Source: Adiantum capillus-veneris (taxonomy: Eukaryota > Streptophyta > Polypodiopsida > Polypodiales > Pteridaceae). Taken from it: a stretch of 64,000 bases of DNA. Shown piece after piece: positions 55,109 through 64,000 of the stretch. Numbering within the stretch: the first letter of the stretch is position 1; every line of letters begins with the position of its first letter. A program made the translations under genes and the position numbers. Where the stretch lies: positions 59,653,120-59,717,119 of the forward strand of contig CM043956.1 in assembly GCA_014529385.2 (NCBI GenBank), written 5' to 3'. The notes beneath the pieces are model-generated. The model was not told the origin of the DNA. It did not search any database and saw only the letters and a program-made list of their open reading frames with translations.

Positions 55109-56798
55109 GCTACCTGGCTGCCTTGAATCAAAGAGCTGCAAAACATGCGAGTGCTGGTTATGGCTGCTTGCTGCGTCCTACGTTCTTTTTTATTACTGTG
55201 ATCGCTGGCATTTTGAGGTTGCTTTTGTGTTTTTTTTAGTTACTGTGATCGCTGGTGTTTTTTTAGGATTATCGTGATCACTTTCAATTGCTTAAATTAG
55301 TAGCATTTACACCCTGTCACATGGGTAGCTTCTCCTTCTAGTATGCAGTGTAAGCATCTTACACCGAAAAGGGTAAAAATTAGCAACATGACACATATCA
55401 ACTATCATGTTTGGAGATTGAGTGATTTATTTGCATCTTTTAATTCCAAAAAATATATGGCAACATCTCCTTTGTAATTAGTATCCATTTTCAAAAGTCT
55501 AGTCTAATGCCATCTCATTTGAGACCCTCACATGAGGATTAAGAATTTTCTTAAAAACCCATTGGAGTGATTTCCGAGTAAAATACTAGAACTAATTTCA
55601 AAAGTTATGTATTTATTCACCAGAAAAGGAAAGTGTCAACAAACACCATGAATGTGAAAAAACCTAGCATAAGCTACAAAATGAACATGACTTCCCAACC
55701 CAAAAACACGTGTGAGAGATATGTAAGGTTACAACCAGATTTTTCAAGATATATGCCATTTGACAATCTTCTAAAAACTCACTTCCATCTCATAGGTTCA
55801 TAGCATCATCTGGTAAATATGACTATTTGCAGAGTTCCGAAAAACTAATAATAAGTGGGCCATGCATGTAATAGCATACCGCTACTCACAGATAAACTAC
55901 ATCATTTCAAGATGATAGAAAAATAGCTAGCAAGATTAAATAAATCGGACAATGTAAAGTAGGTATCAATGCTAGTCCAAAATCGAAGTCCAATAATACC
56001 AACCATACAGAGCAGGATAAGATGCCTACATGATAGCAAGTAGAAAAAAATTCAATAACCATTTCTTGTGTGTGTGCGTTAGGTTTTTCTTAGGATAATA
56101 ACCATTTCTATGTATGTAGATATTTTGTGAAAAAATTTGCCAGCATTTTCTTTGTAACTGCTTATACTATTTAGAAAACCCAGTCATGCAATTTCTCATG
56201 AAACCCTCACATGAGGTTGTAGGCAATTTATGTAGTGACGTTTTCCACATACAAAGATTTTTTCCCTTTTTTCACTCTATTTGGTCTTGGAACATTCAAG
56301 TCGATGCATTGACTTGTCAACAAATCCATCTTTATGTAATCTGCATATTCAAGATTATTCGGCAATCCATATAGTTCAAGGCCATATCTCACAGCATTGT
56401 CAATTCTCTCAAAATAGAGACACACATCATAGTCATTTACCACAATATCAAGCATGATTATCACATTCTAACTTGAGTTACCTATTGTGTGTAGATCACA
56501 ACATGTCGATAATGTAGTGTATTAACGATACCAATTCATCGATTGATGAGGAACTGGATTTCAAAAATTACTTATTACTATCCTCAGTTTTTCTCATGCA
56601 ATCACATATGTACTGAGTAGGTATGATGTACCTACCTGAAGAACAATATGCTTAGTTCTTTGCACAGTATCATTGCCATGGATTTAATGTTGGCGTAATC
56701 ATGTGAAATTTTTTGTGCTCACAATGTTTATAATCACATTCACATAATCACAATTGACGTTATCACAAAAAAGTTGATAAGTGGTGACATGAAACCCA
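55105..56798. other. A/T-rich stretch without recognised genes
   Basis: About 1.7 kb. Its only structure is a diverged direct repeat of about 90 bp at 55445-55535 and 56138-56220 (TTTGTAA and ACCCTCACATGAGG shared). A 78-residue minus frame at 56228-56464 has no recognisable motif and I do not call it a gene. Confidence 0.5.
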
Positions 56799-57004
56799 CA
56801 CTACAAGAGGTTCTTCATATTAGCGACGCTAGCACTGCAACACTCAAAAGTTAAAATCCACAGTGTCGCTATGAGCGTCGCTATTTTCTTTGTTGCATAG
56901 CGACGCTCATAGCGATGCCAACAGGGGTAGAAAATAAACCGAGAGTGTCAAAAACTCAGATTTCATATTTGAGTTTTGACGCTCTTGCGAAAGAGGTAAA
57001 CTCT

Positions 57005-57010
57005 CTCCCC

Positions 57011-57041
<31 letters not shown>

Positions 57042-57273
57042 AAGGAGAATAAGGAGAGCCAGGTACGCTCCTTCCTTCTCCTCCTCTCATGTTCCCTTCC
57101 CCTCTTTCTCTCTCTCCCTCTTGATTACACACACACACACACACATTGTGTCTTTGAGAGAGAGAATGTTCAGTACACATGCATTACAAACGAAACACAT
57201 ACACACATTGAATGTACAAAAGATTACACACACATGCATAAACAAAGAATGCATACACACACACATTGAAAGA

Positions 57274-57327
<54 letters not shown>
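57005..57327 (+). repeat. Microsatellites in CACTA-2
   Basis: A run of about 21 C then (CA)n at 57007-57042, (AC)n at 57126-57146, and (GA)n at 57277-57327. Another (GA)n followed by about 20 G lies at 58380-58447. Confidence 0.95.
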
Positions 57328-57330
<3 letters not shown>

Positions 57331-57474
57331 GAGGAGAAAACAAAGAGAAAGAGAAAGAGGGAGAGAGAGGGGGAGAAGATGAAAAGAGAGAGGTAAGGGG
57401 AGAAAACAAAGAGAGCGAGAGAGATAGATTAAAAAATTTAGAGAAAATATGAATTAATGAATGTTATATTAAGA

Positions 57475-57770
57475 TTTAGGATTAGGTTAGATTTCAAATT
57501 ACATTTAAGATTATGTTAGATTAAGATCTAAGATTAGGTTAGATTACATTTAGCTTATTTTTAAAATTTATGCTAAATTTAGAATTAGCCTAGACTTAAG
57601 ATTAGGTTAGATCACATTTAGGTTTAGGTTAGATTCAAGATTAGATTAGATTTAGGTTTATGTTGAGTATAAAATTAGATTAGATTTAGATTTATGTTAC
57701 ATTTAAGATTAGGACAAGATTTAAGATTAGCTAGGCTAGATTTAGATTTAGATTTAAGTTAGATTTTAGG
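57475..57770 (+). repeat. Degenerate AGGTTAGATT repeats in CACTA-2
   Basis: Runs of ATTAGGTTAGATT and TTTAGATTTA variants without reading frame, comparable to the AGGTT tracts of CACTA-1. Confidence 0.75.
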
Positions 57771-58376
57771 GCATGCCAATGAATCTGGAGTTGCAGCTAA
57801 GCTCAAGACTTTGCCGAAAGAGAAAACACTAGGTACACAACACAATGAATTGTCCCATTAAAATCTGACACCTATTAACTCACCCACTAATCATGTTCAA
57901 TTAGCTCAAAATCACCATATGTTCAATTAGGTTAGATTTAAGATTAGATTTTTTATTTAGTTTTTATATTAAAGCCTACCTTCAGGATTATGAGAAAAAA
58001 TTAGAGTTAGGCCAACGGTGATCCTCTCTTCCTCTCTACGGATGCGACCTTAAGCTGGAAAGCTTTCAACGGCATGATACTCAGATTGGAGGCCAACATG
58101 TAATGTGCACAGTAATTCCTCGAACAAGGATCTGCTATGAAGAGATGTTTAGATGTTGTGAATTGCTACAGCTAAAGAAGAGGCAAAGGGATTTTGTCCA
58201 CTACATGCATTGCCATGTAGACGTGGGTGGGTGTAGATTTCTCATACCCACAAATATAGGCATTGACCAATAAAGACGAGATTATAACCTGATGGTTCTG
58301 ATCTCCGTGCACCTCTAGACTGAGGTGTGCGGGGATTGGACATGACTAGGGAATGTGAGGTAGTTTACAGTGTGAT

Positions 58377-58435
<59 letters not shown>

Positions 58436-58639
58436 GGGGGGGGGGGGATAAAAGACGAAGGATGTCAATAGAAGATTAAATTTATGTCCAGGTTATAATG
58501 TTTTTACATTCATTATGACTAGTGATGATGATGTCGGGCTGTCCAACCGAAACACCTATCTCTCAACAAGGATCTTATGTCCTTGTAATCAATGGAAACA
58601 TGTTGTGCAATAGACAAGACGCGTTTCTTTGCAGCACGT

Positions 58640-59235
58640 TTGTGAATTTGGTGAGTTTGATCCATCTAGTATAGATTAAGTTGTTTCCAATTATAACTCG
58701 TCGGACTTTGACGCTGGCCAACAGGCAGAAATCTTGCAACCCAATAGACGTATTCGCAGGCGCTTTGATCAAGCAGCATACATGAGGCCACAAGATGTAG
58801 CCTCTGACAACTCCGAGGATGATCATGCAGACCACATTCCCAACAAGGCTATGTTTGAGCCCGAGACCCATGCAATGATCAGATCGTGACGATCATGGAT
58901 TCAGAAAGGGTTATCTATGATTATATGAAAAGTGAAGCTGACATGCCATTCGATGATGGAGCATGTGTGTCTAGATTGAAGGCGCTCCTAGTTCTTCTCA
59001 ACATGCAGGCAAAGTTTGGATGGAGTGACACTAGCGTCACAATGCTTTTCAGGTGATCTATTACAATGTGTTTACTTACTTTGGCACGCTACAAGAGATT
59101 TTGAGGATGGATTATAGAGGATTTTTTGTTGACTTGCTTGACGTGCAATGGTTCAAGATAAACATGGAGGGTTACAAAGCTTGGGCATTCAATGCTCTAT
59201 CACCCAAAAAAATTTACTCTCGGGCCTCGCTATAA
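58640..59235 (+). pseudogene. CACTA-2 transposase remnant (TNP2 ends only)
   Basis: The frame with PNRRIRRRFDQAAYMRPQ, then ATG 58895 (SERVIYDYMKSEADMPFDDG, LKALLVLLNMQAKFGWSDTS), is the N-terminal TNP2 part that normally reads LHLKVLNGWSDKSF. It ends in AATGCTTTTCAG/G, the splice-like point also seen in CACTA-1 (AGAGCTTTTCAG/G). Immediately after, FGTLQEILRMDYRGFFVDLL and VQWFKINMEG resemble the YYGVLxEIIELDY..VLFxCxW block of the C-terminal DUF4216. The 2 kb of catalytic core between them is deleted. Confidence 0.65.
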
Positions 59236-59484
59236 GCGTCTCTATATAAGGTTCTGCAACGTCGCTATGAGTGTTGCTATAGAAGAACTGTAATCATTGC
59301 TATGTGCATTGCTGTAGGCATCGCTATATGCATCACTATAGGTGTCGCTATATAGAGATGCATATAATGACACCTATAGCAACATTCTCGTAGCGACGCT
59401 TTTAGCGACGCCGAGGAGTAAAAATACCCAATGTATTTCCATCGCTAAAAGCATCACAAGTGCACATAACCTCTTGTAGTGCCA

Positions 59485-61022
59485 CCAAAACCCCACCAAG
59501 GTATGCGTTTTTCCTAACGAGCTTACTAGGAAAATTTGAGAACCCTAATTTGAGCCCGTTAAGAATGAAAAAATCATAGCAAGCTTATCAAACTGGATTA
59601 CTTCTATAGATTAAGGGGAAATCACATGAATATTAACTTGATCACATATTTTGAAATGTGATCACTCAATGTTATTAATGTGTTCACATATTTGTGACCA
59701 CGTTAATGAAACCCCTTATCATTGCCAAAGCGTAGGTTAGAAAAATGTCTCTATTCACAATGCTCCAAATAGATAGTGTTTTCCACTTCCATCAATTGCA
59801 TATGAACCTGTGTGTGTGTGTGTGTGTGTTAAGCAACATGGCCGATGCTGCTCAAGGGGGTTTTACCCAACAACAACAAAGGTTAGGCTCTAGAGGGGTT
59901 ATTGGAGACTCGCTAGAGTTGATGAACAGCAAGGAGATGGTGTTATCTATCAGATGAGGAGCCAAGGGCCTGGATGAAAACAAGATAGAAGAGAACGCAG
60001 TGTGCACGAGGCTGTGAGCAGGGCAAAAGAGATGAAGGGCCGCCAAGGGATGACCCTGGAGGAGATCCGGGTCATGAGCAAGGGAGAACTTTGAAGAGAA
60101 GGACCATATGATAGAGCATTCAATACCAAGAGTGATGACTACATAAGAAGCATCTATTGAGGTTGCACGTCGCATGGAAGAAGAAGTTGACAAAAATAAA
60201 GCAAGGGCTATCCGAGGTTACAAGCTGCGAGACAAATTTAGGGGTTTATGTGAAAAGGGCCAGAAGGAAGTTAGATTACATAATAAATAAGCCAGCATGT
60301 GCGTGGGTGGGATATCCTGTAGGCCAAAATGTTGGCAATAACAAATGCTTGAGATCATTATCAATTGGGAGCATGACTTGCTTAAAGGCGAGCATGTGTG
60401 GATGTATGTGGGTATGTGTGACTTTCTTTAAAGAGAGTGTTTAGAGTTGCAATCATTGGATGCTTACCAAGATGGAAAAGAAATCAATTAAAGCATGTGA
60501 GTTGAACCTAGTATTCGAAGAGCTAGGGATTATCACACATAAAGAGTAGCAAAGTTCGATGTGAGAGAGTTTATTGATAGGGGCTATGGGTAGATGTCAT
60601 TATATATAAAACAAAAAAATTTAATTATCAAATGAGCATGAACATTGCTAGCATGTTGTCATTGGTTCTGACCTTTTTTCCAAAAAACGCAGTAGATTAT
60701 CATCAAAAGACATAATAGAGCCCACAACCATTTCAATTGTTAAACATACTGAGTAGGTGCATCATTTGATGCGTACTTAATTTTAGATGGAAATCATGTA
60801 TTGTATAGGAATATTAAGTGCAATCCAAAAGGTTAGGTTCTAGATTCAATAGGATACACACACTACTAACCCCATTGTACTATGTAGACCTAAAATCTCA
60901 ATCTATTCAGTAGGATAGAATGTGTAATAGATATATACATGGCTTTAAGCAACTTCTAGTTTAAGATAATATAACTATATGTTATATGTGCTTGACCAGA
61001 TTTGGATCCGTGACCCCAAAAC
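59485..61022. other. Stretch with unrecognised gene-like fragments
   Basis: About 1.5 kb. A G/A-rich part at 59839-60300 (ATGGCCGATGCTGC..) reads on the + strand, with stops and shifts, as EASIEVARRMEEEVDKNKA and RAIRGYKLRDKFRGLCEKGQ, which looks like a decayed exon of unknown origin. Around it lie (GT)n at 59808-59829 and A/T-rich DNA. No domain is recognised. Confidence 0.35.
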
Positions 61023-61303
61023 TGTTGAAGATGATGAAACAGGAAAGAGAAGGAAGACAGCAACTCAGAGTAGGAAGAAGATGGAGAAGGAGAAGACACA
61101 GAGCTTGTGTACGAGATCTCTGTAGTCTATCTCTTTGTATTGGAATAATAATATGTATATACAAACTCAGAGCTACAAAGCTTATATGAAACCCTAAGAG
61201 ATAAGGTGTCCTTTCACACCAGATGTCCAAGGGGAAAAACCCAGTGGGAGAAAAGTGCCCTTGGTGAAGCGCGTATAGACACTAACACTACTACATGTCT
61301 ACA
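61023..61303 (-). mobile_element. Copia-2 3' LTR
   Basis: 281 bp, on the minus strand TGTAGACATGTAG to CATCTTCAACA, with TG/CA ends and a purine tract just upstream. It includes CCACTGGGTTTTTCCCC and TGTATATAC promoter-like sequence. The matching 5' LTR would lie beyond the right edge, so the pairing cannot be checked here. Confidence 0.75.
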
Positions 61304-61316
61304 AATCCCCCCTGTA
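61304..61316 (-). other. Copia-2 polypurine tract
   Basis: Minus strand ACAGGGGGGATT directly before TGTAGACATG, the usual copia layout. Confidence 0.8.
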
Positions 61317-62138
61317 GTGATAGTGTGAATCCGTACAAGGTAGCAGATCATCATGTGTATGAGAGTAAGCCCAAAGCTTTTCAGAAAGCTTCAAACTTTT
61401 CTCGTGATAACGCCTTCGTAAATAGATCTGCAATGTTATCCTGTGTAGGACAGTAAGTTAGTGTGATCTCCCCTGCATGTAGCCTTTCCCTGACATAGTG
61501 GTAGTGAACCTCTATGTGCTTTGTTCTTGCATGAAATACTGGATTCCTTGCAACTGCCATAGCACTCTAACTGTCAGTGAAAATGGTAGTGGGTGCCTGT
61601 TGACACTCACAAAGATCTGCCAATAACCTGCGTATCCATACACAATCAACTGCTGCCGTGAAAGCTGCCCTGTACTCAGCTTCACAAGTTGATGTAGCCA
61701 CTGTGGGTTGCTTCTTGCTTAGCCCCTGTAGTGATAGTGTGAATCCGTACAAGGTAGCAGATCATCATGTGTATGAGAGTAAGCCCAAAGCTTTTCGGAA
61801 AGCTTCAAACTTTTCTCGTGATAACGCCTTCGTAAATAGATCTGCAATGTTATCCTGTGTAGGACAGTAAGTTAGTGTGATCTCCCCTGCATGTAGCCTT
61901 TCCCTGACATAGTGGTAGTGAACCTCTATGTGCTTTGTTCTTGCATGAAATACTGGATTCCTTGCAACTGCCATAGCACTCTAACTGTCAGCGAAAATGG
62001 TAGTGGGTGCCTGTTGACACTCACAAAGATCTGCCAATAACCTGCGTATCCATACACAATCAACTGCTGCCGTGAAAGCTGCCCTGTACTCAGCTTCACA
62101 AGTTGATGTAGCCACTGTGGGTTGCTTCTTGCTTAGCC
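61311..62138 (-). repeat. 414-bp tandem duplication in copia-2
   Basis: Units 61311-61724 and 61725-62138 differ at about two positions (for example TCAGAAAGC/TCGGAAAGC and CAGTGAAAA/CAGCGAAAA). The unit spans the RNase H end through the stop to the edge of the purine tract. 414 is divisible by three. The same TAG is in both copies. Confidence 0.95.
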
Positions 62139-64000
62139 AAGATATACATGCATTTCCCAAGAAAAAACAATTGCCACTTGTGGAATGTCGTGTGTCAAAA
62201 TCACCAGCCCAATCTGAATCGCTGTAACCAAGAAGCTGCATAGAACTGTGCTTTCCATACATATCCCCCCTTGGAAAGAACATGGCAAGATTAGGGGTAC
62301 CTGATAGGTAACGAAGTATACGCTTCACAGCCTGCCAATGATGCATACCTGGGCTGTGCATAAATCTGCTTGCTTGTGAAACCCCAAATTGAATGTCTGG
62401 ACGAGTGTTGCCTGCCAAATATATCAAGCAACCAACCGCTGCTGCATAAGTATGTACATCAAAAGGTTCTCCAGCATTGTGCATGCTCAACTTTGATCCA
62501 GTTTCTACGGGTGTAGAGATTGGCTTACAATTTTGCATACCAAACTTGTCCAAAATTTTATGCAAATATTTTGCCTGCAACATGTATATGCCATCCTCTG
62601 ATTGCACAAACTGAATACCCAAGTAATAATGTAGCAAACCAAGATCAGACATCTCAAAGGTTTTTCTCAAAGCATCTTTAAACGCTTCAATTTCATTTGC
62701 ATTATTGCCTGTAAGAAGCATATCATCCACATAAAGTGTTAGCATAATGAGAACTCCATCTCTCTTTTTGACATACAAAGTACTTTCTGTTGGACTATTC
62801 TGAAATCCCTGGCCAATCAAATAAGTATGTATCTTCTCATACCATGCTCTTGGAGCCTGTTTGAGACCATACAAAGCTTTACGCAATCTACATACCTTTT
62901 TCTCTTGACCTTTTACAACAAAACCACTTGGTTGACTTACATAAACTTCTTCCTGCAAATCACCATTCAAAAAAGCAGTTTTGATATCCAACTGATGCAC
63001 TTTCCAACCATGATGAGCAACAGTTGCAACTAGTGATCTAACTGTGGATGCACGAGAAGTAGGAGCAAAGGTTTCATCATAATCTATGCCTTTCTGTTGC
63101 GCATAGCCTTTTGCCACAAGCCTTGCTTTGTACCTGTCAACAGTACCATCTTGTTTCCTTTTTACCTTAAAAACCCACTTTGTACCAATAGGCTTTTTAC
63201 CTGTAGGCAAGTCCACTAGATCCCATGTATGATTCTTATGAATAGAATCAATTTCTTGCTGCATAGCATCTTTCCACTGAACACACTCTAAAGCTTGTTC
63301 AAATGAATCAGGCTCATCTGCATCACAAAGAGTGCTAAAGCAAGCCAAATCTACTTGCTCTCTGCCAAAAGTAGTACCAGCATGTGTTTTCCGTGGCAGC
63401 GGTGCATCCAACTTGCTATCCTGCAAAGTTTTCTGAACCCATTTAGGCAAGGTTATTTCTTCCCTGAGAACTTCTTGCTCTTCACGCACAATTTTCTCTA
63501 CATCATGAGGTGTCACATGCTGATCAAAAGATTGATCAAGATTATCAACCTGTTGTGATTCTTGATTCTCCACAAAAGAAGGAAGCAAACCTTCAAATAC
63601 ATCATGTGTCTGCATATGAGGTACATTAAAAGCAACCATAGGTTGAGCAGTAGTTTCTGCAAAAATTACATCACGACTTTCAAAAATCTTGTTTGTAGCA
63701 GGATTGTAAAGTCTATAACCTTTACTTCCACTACTGTACCCCACAAATATACATTTGATTGCCTTATCATCAAGCTTCCCACGTAACTGCTGAGGGATGT
63801 GAGCATAAGCAAGACAACCAAAAACACGAAGATAACTGACTGAAGGTTTTTTGTCATACCAAGCTTCATATGCAGTAATGGTCTTCAAGGCACGAGTAGG
63901 ACACCTGTTCAAAACATGTGCTGCACAAGCAACTGCCTCCATCCATAGCTTATGAGGCAAACTCTTAGCCTTGAGCATACATCTAGCTGTCTCCATTAAA
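61725..64000 (-). pseudogene. Copia-2 polyprotein, integrase end to RNase H (cut by window edge)
   Basis: Minus-strand frame open from the window edge to 61981. The integrase C-terminus (MLKAKSLPHKLWMEAV, YLRVFGCLAYAHIPQQ, CIFVGYSSGSKGYRLYN) leads to an acidic linker, then RT (KWVFKVKRKQDGTVDRYKAR, GYAQQKGIDYDETFAP, TLYVDDMLLTGN) and RNase H (GYSDSDWAGD, STCEAEYRAA, TIFADS). TAG at 61981 falls within the usual DSQSA motif, a CAG-to-TAG change. The frame continues after it (SAMAVARNPVFHARTKHIEV). Apart from this stop the 671 visible residues are intact, so it is a fairly young copy. Confidence 0.95.

Larger units (their letters stand above)
56799..59481 (+). mobile_element. CACTA-2: complete non-autonomous CACTA transposon
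   Basis: 2,683 bp with 14-bp inverted ends CACTACAAGAGGTT and AACCTCTTGTAGTG and a 3-bp target duplication, CCA (56796-56798 and 59482-59484). Subterminal copies of GTCGCTAT in both directions crowd both ends (56820-56910 and 59220-59450). Inside are microsatellites, AGGTTAGATT repeats, the hairpin unit shared with CACTA-1, and a transposase remnant joining the N- and C-terminal parts. It depends on an active relative. Confidence 0.95.

Noticed and set aside
54780-55141. Frames of repeating Arg-Glu, Ser-Leu and Val-Cys
   Set aside because: By-products of the (CT)n and (AC)n microsatellites.
56228-56464. 78-residue minus-strand frame
   Set aside because: Isolated, no recognisable motif, no neighbouring exons. 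Length alone does not support a gene.
1-64000. Bacterial-type defence or biosynthetic operon, or an intact host gene
   Set aside because: All coding similarity seen is to plant transposable elements or broken host-gene pieces. Introns and nested retrotransposons exclude a prokaryotic source.

Overview
The window is intergenic DNA of a large, repeat-rich land-plant genome. Ty1/copia and Ty3/gypsy LTR elements, CACTA (En/Spm, TNP2-type) transposons, a Helitron and a MITE lie nested or end to end, and I see no intact host gene. The tRNA-Asp and initiator tRNA-Met primer sites and the TNP2 transposase point to a plant. The sequence does not fix the lineage. Only fragments of host-type genes occur: a villin/gelsolin piece and NLR-type leucine-rich repeats.

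Left third (1-24065, + strand): a very large, old Ty3/gypsy element (A) runs from a 5' LTR end at 1-227 through a repeat-filled leader, gag, a first protease, RT, RNase H, integrase and a second protease to about 23394. Between its first protease and RT sits a non-autonomous gag-pro element (E, minus strand, 6295-18135). E's 5' LTR is itself split by a young Ty1/copia element (copia-1, 12095-17633, two differences between 192-bp LTRs). Target-site duplications support both insertions, and removing copia-1 gives E two LTRs of exactly 541 bp.

Middle (24066-42084): element C (minus strand) has a 931-bp 3' LTR, a long coiled-coil ORF without polymerase, and a leader with a palindrome repeated about every 285-300 bp. 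Next is B (minus strand, about 31125-38310), a decayed relative of A with its 5' end missing. Then comes D (plus strand, 38401-42084), a relative of C whose LTR end matches A's. A and B share an unusual plan: two retropepsin domains, one after gag and one after integrase, and two zinc-binding H2C2 modules before the integrase core. B's second module is split by a 441-bp near-perfect palindrome.

Right third (42085-64000): CACTA-1 has a repetitive 5' region that includes eight about 118-bp palindromes at a 172-175-bp period, then a broken TNP2 transposase and a second ORF. It is followed by a degenerate Helitron (minus), LRR fragments holding a 257-bp MITE, long microsatellites, a complete 2.68-kb deletion-derivative CACTA (CACTA-2, CCA target duplication), a poorly recognisable 1.5-kb stretch, and the 3' half of a second copia element (minus), which runs off the right edge and carries a 414-bp tandem duplication.

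Most coding regions are broken. Many in-frame stops are one C-to-T change from CAG, CAA or CGA, as expected for methylated, silenced transposons. The most novel-looking signals are the two-protease, two-H2C2 gypsy family, the palindrome-bearing tandem leaders in two retroelement families, the periodic palindrome array in CACTA-1 and the 441-bp palindrome.
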